From contig NZ_RCHV01000002.1 in the NCBI RefSeq assembly GCF_003665095.1, positions 620,001 to 684,000 on the forward strand: a DNA stretch of 64,000 nucleotides. Reading direction: 5' to 3'. The first letter of the stretch is position 1; each line of letters starts with the position of its first letter. This document shows, one piece after another, positions 25,495-34,672 of the stretch. The DNA comes from Streptomyces sp. Z26 (GTDB taxonomy: Bacteria; Actinomycetota; Actinomycetes; Streptomycetales; Streptomycetaceae). The notes beneath the pieces were generated by a model that made no database searches, had not been told where the DNA came from, and saw nothing but the letters and a program-made list of their open reading frames with translations. The position numbers and the translations under genes were made by a program.

Positions 25495-25898
25495 GCGGGG
25501 AACGCCCGGCGCCGGTCGGGATCGACGCGCTGCTGGAGACCGTACGCGCCGGGCTGGACCGCGTGACCCCGGAGGGGGCCGCGGCGGCGGCCGGGCGCGG
25601 CGCGCTGCTCGTGGACATCCGCTACGCGGAGCTGCGGGACCGTGACGGGCTGATCCCGGGCGCGCTGGTCGTCGAGCGGAACGAACTGGAGTGGCGGCTC
25701 GACCCGTTCGGCAGCCACCGGCTCCCCGAGGCGGTCGGCCACGACGTGGAGGTCGTGGTCGTGTGCAACGAGGGCTACGCGTCGTCGCTGGCCGCCGAGT
25801 CGCTGCGGCGGCTCGGCCTGCACCGGGCGACGGATCTCGACGGCGGCTTCCAGGCGTGGCGGGCGGCGGGCCTGCCCGTGACACCTCCGGCGGCCTGA
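25491..25898 (+). CDS. Rhodanese-like domain protein
   Basis: A single-domain rhodanese of about 110-135 residues. Landmarks are LLVDIRYAELRDRDGLIPGALVVERNELEW, VVVVCNEGYASSLAAESLRRLGL and DLDGGFQAWRAAGLPV. The catalytic Cys is in VVCNEGYASS. Rhodaneses transfer sulfane sulfur, consistent with the cysteine dioxygenase gene just upstream. The start is uncertain: homologous sequence begins before the first in-frame GTG (25563), and the only upstream candidate is a CTG at 25491 overlapping the dioxygenase stop. I give the longer form. Confidence 0.75.
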   Translation: MSGERPAPVGIDALLETVRAGLDRVTPEGAAAAAGRGALLVDIRYAELRDRDGLIPGALVVERNELEWRLDPFGSHRLPEAVGHDVEVVVVCNEGYASSLAAESLRRLGLHRATDLDGGFQAWRAAGLPVTPPAA

Positions 25899-26076
25899 CG
25901 GCGGAGGCCGCACGCGCACGGCGGTTCCGTACGGGTGGGCGCACGGGTCGTCCCCGGGAAACGGGACGAGGTGGCGCGGGACGTGGCGGCTCCCAGGCGC
26001 TACGTTGCCCCCGTCGCGTCCTCCGCGCCGGACCGCCGGCACCGGCGTGGGCGCGCCCCAGGAAGGGACTCCCGCC

Positions 26077-26730
26077 ATGTCCGTCACCCGCGTCCAGCAC
26101 TTCGCCGTGTCCCTCGACGGCTTCGCCACCGGCGAGGGGCAGACCCGCGAGGCGCCGTTCGGCCACGCCGGGGAGCGGCTGCACGAGTGGATGTTCACCA
26201 CCCGCTGGGGCCGTACGGCGCAGGGCCTGCCCGGCGGTACGGGCGGCGCCGACGACGCGTTCCTCCGGCTGTTCACGCCCGGGGTGGGCGCGGAGATCAT
26301 GGGCGCCGGGAAGTTCGGCCATCCCGGCTGGCAGGACGACCCGGAGTGGCGGGGGCCGTGGGGCCCCAACCCCCCTTTCCACACACCGGTGTTCGTGCTC
26401 ACGCACCACACCCGGCCACCGCTCGCGATGGAGGGCGGCACCACGTACCACTTCCTCGACGCCACCCCCGCCGAGGCGCTCGCCACCGCGCGCGGGGCGG
26501 CGGGCGGCCTGGACGTACGGATCGGGGGCGGGCCGACCGTGGTCCGCGACTTCGTGCGGGCCGGGCTCGTCGACCACCTGCACGTCGTGGTGGTGCCGAT
26601 CGTGCTCGGCCGGGGCGTACGGCTCTGGGACGGCCTGGAGGGGCTGGAGCACGACTACGACGTCGAGTCCGTCGCCACGCCGAGCGGGGTCGCGCACGTG
26701 ACGTTCGCCCGCAGGGACGCGGAGGTGTGA
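26077..26730 (+). CDS. Dihydrofolate-reductase-family (RibD_C-like) protein
   Basis: A 217-residue protein of the RibD C-terminal/DHFR superfamily. It has VSLDGFATGEGQ at the start (substrate-binding strand), GAGKFGHPGW, FHTPVFVLTHH, DVRIGGGPTVVRDFVRAGLVDHLHVVVVPIVLGRGVRLWDG. The GGGPT loop binds NADPH in relatives. The reduced substrate is unknown, and these proteins are often annotated only as DHFR-family. AGGAAGGGA lies upstream of ATG 26077. It is monocistronic and convergent with the amidohydrolase gene. Confidence 0.82.
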   Translation: MSVTRVQHFAVSLDGFATGEGQTREAPFGHAGERLHEWMFTTRWGRTAQGLPGGTGGADDAFLRLFTPGVGAEIMGAGKFGHPGWQDDPEWRGPWGPNPPFHTPVFVLTHHTRPPLAMEGGTTYHFLDATPAEALATARGAAGGLDVRIGGGPTVVRDFVRAGLVDHLHVVVVPIVLGRGVRLWDGLEGLEHDYDVESVATPSGVAHVTFARRDAEV

Positions 26731-26783
26731 CGGACGGGCCCGTGGCGCGCCACGGCGGATCGCGACGCGCCGCGGCCGTCCGG

Positions 26784-28163
26784 TCAGCCGCCGTAGTCCT
26801 GGATGCGGCGGCCGTGCCCCTGGTCGATCAACTCCGGTAGCCGCGCGCCGAGTTCGGCGGTGATCGCGGGCACGTCGAGGGTGAGCAGCCGCCGGTCCCG
26901 CATGAGGACGCGGCCGTCCACGATCGTCGTCCGTACGTCGGCGGAGCGCGCGCTGTGCACCAGGGCCGCCGCCGGGTCGTGCACCGGCTGGACGTGCGGG
27001 CCGGTCAGGTCGACCAGTACGAGGTCGGCCCGGCGGCCGGGCGCGAGCGCGCCGACGCTGTCGCCGAGGCCGACGGCGCGCGCGCTCTGCGTCGTGGCGT
27101 GGTCGAGGGCCTGGCGCGCGGTCAGCCAACGGGGGTCGCCCGTCGCGGACTTCTGGGTCAGCGCGGTGAGGGCCATGCTCTCCCACACGTCGAGCGAGTT
27201 GTTCGACGCGGCCCCGTCCGTGGCCAGCCCGACCGGGACGCCGATGTCCGCGAGCTGCCGCAGGGGCGTGGTGTCCCAGCCGAACTTCAGGTAGCCGCGC
27301 GGGGCCGTCGCCACCGCGACGCGCCCCTCGGCCCGCGCGAGCACCGGCAGGTCCTCCTCGGTGATGCCGGTGCCGTGGGCGAGGAGCACGTCGGTGCCGA
27401 GCAGTCCGGCGCGTTCCAGTACGCCGACGGGTGTACGGCCGTGCCGCACCAGGCTGTTGACGGTCTGCGCGCGGTTCTCGGCGGCGTGGAGGTGCACCGG
27501 TAAGCCGTGCTCGTGGGCGAGTTCGGCGGTGGCGGCGAGGTCGGCGTCGTCGACGGTGTACGGGGCGTGCGGGGCGAGCGCGGTGGTGATCCGGCCGTGG
27601 GCGCCGCCGCGCCAGCGGAGGGCGAAGTCCAGGGAGCGGTCGCGGCCTTCGGGCCCCTGTGAGGAGAAGTACGCCCAGCCGAGGTGGGCGCGCAGCCCAC
27701 TGCGTACGGTCGCCTCGGCCACGTGGTCCATCGCGAAGTAGTGGTCGGCGAAGGTGGTGACTCCGGCGCTGATCATCTCGGCGCAGGCGAGCAGGGTACC
27801 GAGGGTGACGTCGCGGTCGGTGAGGTTGCTCTCGACGGGCCAGATCCGGTCGTTGAACCACTCCTCGATCGGCAGGTCCTCGGCGAGTCCGCGGAAGACG
27901 GTCATCGCCGCGTGCGTGTGGCAGTTGACGAGGCCGGGCATCGCCAACTGCCCGTCCCCGTCGATCCGTTCGGCGGCGGGCAGGTCGGCCGCCGCGGCGG
28001 CGGTGGTGACGTCCGCGATCAGGCCGTCGCGTACGACGACGGCGGCGTCCTCCGCGAAGCCGATGCCGCCCGCCGCGTCGTGCACCAGCGCGGTGCACCC
28101 CGTCACGACGAGGTCCGCGGGCGGCTCGTCCGTACGGGCGTCACCGGCGGTGGTCTCGGGCAT
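26784..28163 (-). CDS. Amidohydrolase, MTA/SAH-deaminase-like
   Basis: A 459-residue metal-dependent amidohydrolase. Zinc ligands are in GLVNCHTHAAMT (HxH), HLHAAEN (His) and LLAHGTGITEED (His), and the catalytic Asp is in GLATDGAASNNSLD. The closest group is 5-methylthioadenosine/S-adenosylhomocysteine deaminases and related cytosine-like deaminases. The SNNSLD tail is typical of that group. Exact substrate unproven; other purine-type or 5'-deoxyadenosine substrates are possible. A TTA codon (codon 221, complement of 27501-27503) makes it a candidate bldA target. ATG at 28161-28163. It is the only gene on this strand here. Confidence 0.85.
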   Translation of the reverse strand: MPETTAGDARTDEPPADLVVTGCTALVHDAAGGIGFAEDAAVVVRDGLIADVTTAAAAADLPAAERIDGDGQLAMPGLVNCHTHAAMTVFRGLAEDLPIEEWFNDRIWPVESNLTDRDVTLGTLLACAEMISAGVTTFADHYFAMDHVAEATVRSGLRAHLGWAYFSSQGPEGRDRSLDFALRWRGGAHGRITTALAPHAPYTVDDADLAATAELAHEHGLPVHLHAAENRAQTVNSLVRHGRTPVGVLERAGLLGTDVLLAHGTGITEEDLPVLARAEGRVAVATAPRGYLKFGWDTTPLRQLADIGVPVGLATDGAASNNSLDVWESMALTALTQKSATGDPRWLTARQALDHATTQSARAVGLGDSVGALAPGRRADLVLVDLTGPHVQPVHDPAAALVHSARSADVRTTIVDGRVLMRDRRLLTLDVPAITAELGARLPELIDQGHGRRIQDYGG

Positions 28164-28712
28164 GGCGTCCTCCGTGGGTCGGTTCACGGGCCGGTCGCGG
28201 ACCGGGACCCGTGGGTTCGGGTCGTGGTCGGTACGTGGGTCGGCGTGCGTCGGTACGTGCTCGGTGCGCGCGTACGGCCGGGCTCGGTACGTGGCCCCCG
28301 CGCGGTGGTCCGTACGCGGGTGCGCCACGCGCGGGGGCGTGCGCGTGCCGTACGTCGTGCGGTACGTGGTGCCGTGCGGTGGGTGGTCCCGTACGTGTCG
28401 CGGGCCGGGCCGTCCGGGCCGTGCGGCCGACGCCCCTCGGACGGTGTGCCCGCCCGGTCGCCGGAGCGGTCCGCGCGGGCCCGTTCGGGTACGCCGGTCG
28501 GGCGGTCCCCCGCGCACACCGGTACCCACCGCCCGGCGCGCGCACGCCCGAGGGCCAGCCTGCCCCAGATCCGCGCCGCGCGGGGCCCGTTGGGCGCGAG
28601 TCGCCCGAACTCGCCGGTGGCGGGCCCGTATCACGCCCGGAAACGGAGTCGGACCAGGGCGTAGGAAAGGCATGCAGGGGTCGAAGTGTCGGCACATGTG
28701 CGACCCGAGTAT
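28164..28712. other. Long intergenic region, Arg/Gly-coding shadow only
   Basis: About 550 bp between the divergent amidohydrolase and secreted protein genes. It is filled with repeated GTACG-type words, notably between 28220 and 28400. Open frames in it lack ribosome sites and give only Arg/Gly/Pro-rich strings, so no gene is called. The last 60 bp become A/T-richer and lead into the operator at 28713. Confidence 0.5.
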
Positions 28713-28726
28713 TTACAACGTTGCAA
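28713..28726. promoter_or_regulatory. LacI-family-type operator
   Basis: TTACAACGTTGCAA: a perfect CAACGTTG core with T-T/A-A ends and one mismatched pair. A central CG with CAA/TTG arms is the hallmark of LacI/GalR operators. It lies 73 bp before the start of the secreted sialidase-fold gene. No LacI regulator is in the window, so it would be trans-acting. Confidence 0.6.
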
Positions 28727-28799
28727 CGCGCTCCTACAGTCCTTCACGTACCACCCGGGTCGTGCACTCCTCGTTCCTCCACCCCACACAGGAGAGAGC

Positions 28800-30014
28800 A
28801 TGCCGATGCGCCCGAACTTCCTTCCCAGACCCCGTCGCGGTCCCCTGGTGCTCCTGCTCGTGGCCCTGTTGGCCGCGCTGGTGAGCGTCGGAACGCCCTC
28901 CGCCGAGGCGGGACCACCGGCCACCGGCGCCGACACCGCCGCCACCGGCACCCCGCTGCGGAACGACACCGGCCTCTACCCGCGCGCCGTACGCCTCGCC
29001 CACAACGGCGACGCCAACGGCCGCGTCCTCGCCTCCGTCGTCGCCTTCCGCGGCGGTGACGGCATCGCGCCGATCCACGAGAGCACCGACGGCGGCGCCA
29101 CGTTCACCGAGGTCGGCGCGGTGGCCGACCCCGAGGCCGCGGGCGGCCAGGGCCTGTGCTGCGGCACGCTCTACGAACTCCCCAGCCAGGTCGGTGACTT
29201 GCGCGCCGGAACGCTGCTCTGGTCCGCCTCGGTCGGCCAGGACGAGCCGGACCGCAGGATGGCGCTGCGGGTGTTCCGCAGCGACGACGTGGGCCGCACC
29301 TGGTCGTACCTCTCCACGATCGCCACCGCGGCCAACGACCGGGGGCTCTGGGAGCCGGAGTTCTCCGTCGACGCGTCGGGCGCGCTCGTCGCGCACTGGT
29401 CCGACGAGACCGACCCGGCGCACAGCCAGAAGCTCGTCGCCGCCCGCACCACCGACGGCGTCACCTGGACCGGTCACCACGACACCCTCGCCAGCACCCT
29501 CGCGTCGGACCGGCCGGGGATGCCCGTCGTACGGCGGCTGCCCGACGGCACGTACTTCATGATCTTCGAGATCTGCACGCCCGGCGGCCAGTACCAGTGC
29601 GTCGTCCACCACCGCACCTCGGCCGACGGATGGGACTGGGGCGACCCGGCGTACCTCGGCATCCGGCCGGAGAGCGCGGACGGCAAGTACTTCCGGCACG
29701 CGCCGACCATCGCCTGGGCCCCCGAGGCGGGCAACCCGCGCGGGAAGCTGCTGCTCGTCGGGCAGGCCCTGTTCAACGCCGACGGGAGCCGCGCGGCGGG
29801 CACCGGCCGTACGGTGCTGACGAACAGCGAGGGCGGCGCGGGCCCGTGGCGGGAGATCGCCGCTCCCGTGGCCGTGGGCACGCAGGAGATCGACTACTGC
29901 CCCAACTACAGTTCCGCGCTGCTGCCTTCGGCGGACGGCGGGCAGCTGCTGGAGATCGCGACGGACTGGGACGGCGGGGTCTGCAAGCCGTACTACGCCA
30001 CCGGCCCGTCCTGA
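28800..30014 (+). CDS. Secreted sialidase-fold (BNR/Asp-box) glycoside hydrolase candidate
   Basis: A 404-residue secreted protein with a signal peptide (about 1-37; RPRRGPLVLLLVALLAALVS then EA) and a six-bladed sialidase-type propeller. Two Asp-box-like motifs are visible: STDGGATFTEVG and SDDVGRTWSYLS. It also has ESADGKYFRHAPTIAWAPEAG and a Cys pair at GLCCGTL. This fold includes GH33 sialidases and GH93 exo-arabinanases; the sequence type fits GH93-like proteins better, but the substrate is not certain. GGAGAGAG precedes ATG 28800. A LacI-type operator upstream suggests sugar-induced expression. Confidence 0.75.
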   Translation: MPMRPNFLPRPRRGPLVLLLVALLAALVSVGTPSAEAGPPATGADTAATGTPLRNDTGLYPRAVRLAHNGDANGRVLASVVAFRGGDGIAPIHESTDGGATFTEVGAVADPEAAGGQGLCCGTLYELPSQVGDLRAGTLLWSASVGQDEPDRRMALRVFRSDDVGRTWSYLSTIATAANDRGLWEPEFSVDASGALVAHWSDETDPAHSQKLVAARTTDGVTWTGHHDTLASTLASDRPGMPVVRRLPDGTYFMIFEICTPGGQYQCVVHHRTSADGWDWGDPAYLGIRPESADGKYFRHAPTIAWAPEAGNPRGKLLLVGQALFNADGSRAAGTGRTVLTNSEGGAGPWREIAAPVAVGTQEIDYCPNYSSALLPSADGGQLLEIATDWDGGVCKPYYATGPS

Positions 30015-30209
30015 CCCGTACGGTTCCACCCGTCCGTTCGCGACGCCGCCCGCTCCCCTCGCCGGGGGCGGGCGGTCCGGCGTACGGACGTCCGGTGCCG
30101 GACGTCTGGCACGGGTCACGCATGGAACGCCGCCGCGAGGGGACCCCGGACCGGGCGACGCGCGCGCGGGCGGAACCCCGCGCGCCCCCGGAAGGCGGGA
30201 GGCACGGCC

Positions 30210-33200
30210 GTGGGCCTGCACGGTGGCGAACGACGGGCACGAGCGACGCGACGGGCCCCGGAGGCACGGCGGGAACGAGGGCCGCGGCGGGAACGGGAGG
30301 CCCCGCGCGACGGCATCCGCGGGGTGCTGCGGTCCTGGCCGGTGTACCGGCAGCTCACGGGCCGCGACCCGCTCGGCCGGGGCGCGGCGGTGACCTCCCC
30401 GGCCACGGCCCGGTTGCGGCCCCGTACGGAGACGGCGGACCGGGTGGTGCCGTCGGTCTGCCCGTACTGCGCGGTGGGCTGCGGCCAGCGGGTGTACGTG
30501 AAGGACGACGAGGTCGTGCAGATCGAGGGCGACCCCGACTCCCCCGTCAGCCGGGGGCGGCTGTGCCCGAAGGGCTCGGCGACGCTCCAGCTGACCACCG
30601 GCTCGGCCCGCCGCCACCAGGTGCTGTACCGGCGCCCGTACGGCACGGACTGGGAGCCGCTGGACCTGGAGACGGCCATGGACATGGTCGCCGACCGGGT
30701 CGTCGAGACGCGCCGCCGCACCTGGGAGTGGGAGAGCGACGGGCTGCGCACGGCGCGGACGCTGGGCATCGCCAGCCTGGGCGGGGCGACGCTGGACAAC
30801 GAGGAGAACTACCTCATCAAGAAGCTGCTCACCGGCCTCGGCGTGGTGCAGGTGGAGAACCAGGCGCGGGTGTGCCACAGCTCCACGGTCGCCGGGCTGG
30901 GCACGTCGTTCGGGCGGGGCGGCGCGACGACGTTCATGCAGGACCAGCAGCACTCGGACTGCATCGTCATCCAGGGCTCCAACTACGCGGAGGCGCACCC
31001 CGTCGGCTTCCAGTGGGTGATGGAGGCGAAGGCGCGCGGCGCGTACGTCATCCACGTCGACCCGCGTTTCACCCGTACGAGTGCGCTGGCGGATCTGCAC
31101 GTGCCGATCCGGGCGGGCACGGACATCGCGTTCCTCGGCGGGATCATCCGCCACGTGCTGGCGGAGGGGAAGGACTTCCGGGAGTACGTGCTCGCGTACA
31201 CCAACGCCGCGACCCTCGTCGGCGAGGACTTCCGGGACACCGAGGACCTGGCCGGGGTGTTCTCCGGGCTGGACGAGGAGGGGCACCACTACGACCCGGT
31301 GAGCTGGCAGTACGCGGGCACGGACGTGCAGGCGTCGGCGGGCGAGCGGGACGCGCGGTACGAGCGGCGCGTCGAGGAGGCGGAGGGCGGTGGGGGCGAC
31401 GGCGACGGGGACGGGGCCGACACCGGGACGCGCCGCCGCCTGCGCGCCTCCGGCGGCTCCGAGGCGCACGGGGCGGGCGGCCCGCAGGAGAAGGCGGCGC
31501 CGCCGCGGGACGAGACGCTGCGGCACCCGCGCTGCGTGTACCAGATCCTCAAGCGGCACTACGCCCGCTACACCCCCGAGGCGGTGGAGCGGATCTGCGG
31601 CGTGCCGCAGGACGCGTTCCGCCGGGTGTGCGACGCGCTGACGTCCAACTCCGGCCGGGAGCGCACCAGTTCGTTCGCGTACGCGGTGGGCTGGACGCAG
31701 CACTCCGTCGGCGCGCAGTACATCCGGGCCGCCTGCGTCCTGCAACTCCTCCTCGGCAACATCGGCCGCCCCGGCGGCGGCATCCAGGCGCTGCGCGGGC
31801 ACGCCTCCATCCAGGGCTCCAGCGACATCCCCACGCTGTTCAACCTGCTGCCGGGCTACCTGCCGATGCCGCACGCCCACGCGCACGAGAACCTGGACCG
31901 CTTCGTCGCGGGCAGCCGTACGGACAAGGGCTACTGGGGCGAGATGCGCGCCTACTTCGTCAGCCTCCTCAAGTCCTACTACGGCGACGCCGCCACCCCC
32001 GCGAACGACTTCTGCTTCGACCACCTCCCGCGCCTCACCGGCTCCCACAGCACGTACGAGACCGTCATGGCGCAGCTCGACGGCGACTGCCAGGGCTACT
32101 TCCTGATGGGCGAGAACCCGGCCGTGGGCTCCGCCAACACCCGGCTCCAACGGTTGGGCATGGCGGCGCTGAAGTGGCTGGTGGTACGGGACTTCTCGCT
32201 CATCGAGTCCGCGACGTGGTGGCGGGACGGGCCGGAGATCGAGTCCGGCGAGCTGCGTACGGAGGACGTCGGCACGGAGGTGTTCTTCTTCCCCGCCGCC
32301 GCGCACACCGAGAAGTCCGGCTCCTTCACCAACACCAACCGCTGGCTCCAGTGGCACCACGCCGCCGTCGAGCCGGACGGGGACGCGCGCAGCGACCTGT
32401 GGTTCACGTACCACCTGGGGCGGCGGATCAAGGAGCGGCTGGCGGCGTCCGAGGACCCGATGGACCGCGCCGTACAGGACCTGACCTGGGACTACCCGGA
32501 GGAGGGCCCGCTACGGGAGCCGGTGGCGTCCGCCGTCCTCGCGGAGATCAACGGGCACGGCCCGGACGGCACGCCCCTCTCCTCGTACACGCAGCTGCGC
32601 GACGACGGCTCGACGCGCTGCGGCTGCTGGATCTACTGCGGCGTCTACGCGGACGGCGTCAACCAGGCCGCGCGCCGCAAGCCGCACACCGAACAGGACT
32701 GGGTCGCGGCGGAATGGGCGTGGGCGTGGCCCGCGAACCGCCGCATCCTCTACAACCGCGCGTCGGCCGCGCCGGACGGCACGCCGTGGAGCGCCCGGAA
32801 GGCGTACGTGTGGTGGCGGCCCGACGAGCCGGCGGAGGCGAACGGCGGTACGGGCGCGGGCCGTTGGACCGGCCACGACGTGCCGGACTTCGTCCCGGAC
32901 CGGCACCCGCGGTACGTACCGCCCGACGACGCGACCGGGCCCGACGCGCTGCGCGGCGACGACCCGTTCATCATGCAGGCGGACGGCAAGGGCTGGCTCT
33001 ACACCCCGGCGGGTCTGGTGGACGGGCCGCTGCCGACGCACTACGAGCCGCAGGACTCGCCGTTCCCCAACGCGCTCTACCCGGACCGACCGCGTTCCCC
33101 CGTACGGCAGTTGCTGCCGCGCGAGGGCAACCGCTACCACCCCAGCGGCGACGAACCGGGCGCGGGCGTCTACCCGTACGTGGTCACCACCCACCGCCTC

Positions 33201-33716
33201 ACCGAGCACTTCACGGCGGGCGGCATGAGCCGCTGGTCGCCGTATCTCGGGGAACTGCAACCGGAGTTCTTCTGCGAGGTCTCCCCCGCCCTCGCCGCCG
33301 AACGCGGCCTGCGGCACGCGGACTGGGCCACCGTCGTGACCGCGCGGAACGCGGTGGAGGCACGCGTCGTCGTCACCGAACGCATCGTGCCGCTGACCGT
33401 CCACGGACGCACGGTGCACCAGATCGGGCTGCCGTTCCACTGGGGCCCGAACGGGGTCGTCACCGGCGACGCCGCCAACGAGCTGGTCGCCATGGCCCTC
33501 GACCCCAACGCCCACATCCAGGAGGACAAGGCGCTGACCGCCGACATCCGCCCCGGCCGCCGCCCGCGCGGCCCCGACCTGCGGCGCATGGTGGCCGACT
33601 ACCGCCGCAGGGCGGGCATCACCGAGACGACGGGCACGGGGACACGGGCGGAGACGGGAGCAGGGACAGGAACGACGGGCGAGGCAGCGGGGACGACGAC
33701 GGAGGGACGGGCATGA
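30210..33716 (+). CDS. Formate dehydrogenase-type molybdopterin oxidoreductase, catalytic subunit
   Basis: A 1168-residue Mo/W-bis-MGD enzyme of the FdnG/FdoG type. The N-terminal [4Fe-4S] ligands are C84-x2-C87-x3-C91 (CPYCAVGC) and C119 (RLCPKG). The active-site ligand is Cys222 in QARVCHSSTVAG, where E. coli FDH-N has selenocysteine; the His next to it is kept. The end has a molydopterin dinucleotide-binding domain (about 1010-1120). No twin-arginine signal is seen, so it should face the cytoplasm. An insertion at about 390-435 is Gly/Asp rich. GTG 30210 is chosen because GGGAGG is 7 nt upstream. Its stop overlaps the next start (ATGA). Confidence 0.9.
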   Translation: MGLHGGERRARATRRAPEARRERGPRREREAPRDGIRGVLRSWPVYRQLTGRDPLGRGAAVTSPATARLRPRTETADRVVPSVCPYCAVGCGQRVYVKDDEVVQIEGDPDSPVSRGRLCPKGSATLQLTTGSARRHQVLYRRPYGTDWEPLDLETAMDMVADRVVETRRRTWEWESDGLRTARTLGIASLGGATLDNEENYLIKKLLTGLGVVQVENQARVCHSSTVAGLGTSFGRGGATTFMQDQQHSDCIVIQGSNYAEAHPVGFQWVMEAKARGAYVIHVDPRFTRTSALADLHVPIRAGTDIAFLGGIIRHVLAEGKDFREYVLAYTNAATLVGEDFRDTEDLAGVFSGLDEEGHHYDPVSWQYAGTDVQASAGERDARYERRVEEAEGGGGDGDGDGADTGTRRRLRASGGSEAHGAGGPQEKAAPPRDETLRHPRCVYQILKRHYARYTPEAVERICGVPQDAFRRVCDALTSNSGRERTSSFAYAVGWTQHSVGAQYIRAACVLQLLLGNIGRPGGGIQALRGHASIQGSSDIPTLFNLLPGYLPMPHAHAHENLDRFVAGSRTDKGYWGEMRAYFVSLLKSYYGDAATPANDFCFDHLPRLTGSHSTYETVMAQLDGDCQGYFLMGENPAVGSANTRLQRLGMAALKWLVVRDFSLIESATWWRDGPEIESGELRTEDVGTEVFFFPAAAHTEKSGSFTNTNRWLQWHHAAVEPDGDARSDLWFTYHLGRRIKERLAASEDPMDRAVQDLTWDYPEEGPLREPVASAVLAEINGHGPDGTPLSSYTQLRDDGSTRCGCWIYCGVYADGVNQAARRKPHTEQDWVAAEWAWAWPANRRILYNRASAAPDGTPWSARKAYVWWRPDEPAEANGGTGAGRWTGHDVPDFVPDRHPRYVPPDDATGPDALRGDDPFIMQADGKGWLYTPAGLVDGPLPTHYEPQDSPFPNALYPDRPRSPVRQLLPREGNRYHPSGDEPGAGVYPYVVTTHRLTEHFTAGGMSRWSPYLGELQPEFFCEVSPALAAERGLRHADWATVVTARNAVEARVVVTERIVPLTVHGRTVHQIGLPFHWGPNGVVTGDAANELVAMALDPNAHIQEDKALTADIRPGRRPRGPDLRRMVADYRRRAGITETTGTGTRAETGAGTGTTGEAAGTTTEGRA

Positions 33717-34672
33717 CGCACGCACACGCACCGTACGACGACGACCGGCCCCTCAGCCGCCTGCTCAGCGGCCCCGAACCCGACCCCGCAGGCGACGCCG
33801 GGCACCCCGAACCCCCGCCCCGCGTCGGCTTCTTCACCGACACGTCCGTCTGCATCGGCTGCAAGGCGTGCGAGGTGGCGTGCAAGGAGTGGAACGCCCT
33901 CCCCGAGGACGGGCTGAAGCTCAGCGGCATGTCGTACGACAACACGCAGGAGTTGGGCGCCTCCACGTGGCGGCACGTCGCGTTCGTCGAGCAGACGCGC
34001 CCGGCCCCCGTACCCGCGCCGGACGGCCGTACGGAACTCCCCCTCGCGGGCGACGGCGGCGGGAGCGGTGCGGACCCGGGCGGTGAGGGCGGGGGCATGC
34101 GCTGGCTCATGTCGTCCGACGTGTGCAAGCACTGCACGCACGCCGCCTGCCTGGACGTGTGCCCCACGGGCTCGCTGTTCCGCACGGAGTTCGGCACGGT
34201 CGTCGTGCAGGAGGACATCTGCAACGGCTGCGGCTACTGCGTACCGGCCTGCCCGTACGGCGTCATCGAGCAACGCCCGTCCGACGGCCGCGCGTTCAAG
34301 TGCACCCTGTGTTACGACCGCCTCGGCGCGGGCCAGGAACCGGCGTGCGCGAAGGCGTGCCCGACGGAGTCCATCCAGTTCGGCCCGCTGGACGAACTCC
34401 GCGAACGCGCCGCGCTCCGCGTCGACCAGCTGCACGAGGCGGGCGTGGGCGAGGCCCGGCTGTACGGCCACGACCCGGAGGACGGCGTGGGCGGCGACGG
34501 CGCGTTCTTCCTGCTGCTGGACGAGCCGGAGGTGTACGGGCTGCCGCCGGACCCCGTCGTCACGACGCGGGACCTGCCCGCGATGTGGAAGCACGCGGGC
34601 GCGGCGGCCCTCGCCCTGGCGGGCGGCCTGGCGCTGTCGTTCGCGCTGCCGGGGCGGAGGGGATCGCGATGA
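33713..34672 (+). CDS. Formate dehydrogenase iron-sulfur subunit (FdnH-like)
   Basis: A 319-residue ferredoxin-like electron-transfer subunit with four cysteine clusters for four [4Fe-4S] centres: CIGCKACEVACKEWN, CKHCTHAACLDVCPTGSL, CNGCGYCVPACPYG, and CTLCYDRLGAGQEPACAKACP. A single hydrophobic segment near the C-terminus (about 295-313) could anchor it in the membrane as in FdnH. It passes electrons from the molybdenum subunit to the NrfD-like subunit. ATG 33713 overlaps the upstream stop, and its stop overlaps the next gene's ATG, so all three are translationally coupled. Confidence 0.92.
   Translation: MTHAHAPYDDDRPLSRLLSGPEPDPAGDAGHPEPPPRVGFFTDTSVCIGCKACEVACKEWNALPEDGLKLSGMSYDNTQELGASTWRHVAFVEQTRPAPVPAPDGRTELPLAGDGGGSGADPGGEGGGMRWLMSSDVCKHCTHAACLDVCPTGSLFRTEFGTVVVQEDICNGCGYCVPACPYGVIEQRPSDGRAFKCTLCYDRLGAGQEPACAKACPTESIQFGPLDELRERAALRVDQLHEAGVGEARLYGHDPEDGVGGDGAFFLLLDEPEVYGLPPDPVVTTRDLPAMWKHAGAAALALAGGLALSFALPGRRGSR

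Noticed and set aside
28220..28400. CRISPR-like or other spaced repeat array
   Set aside because: The repeated GTACG words have irregular spacing and no constant repeat length; they reflect a genome-wide word bias.
30861..30880. Selenocysteine in the formate dehydrogenase
   Set aside because: The active-site codon is TGC (Cys222), not TGA, so no recoding is needed.
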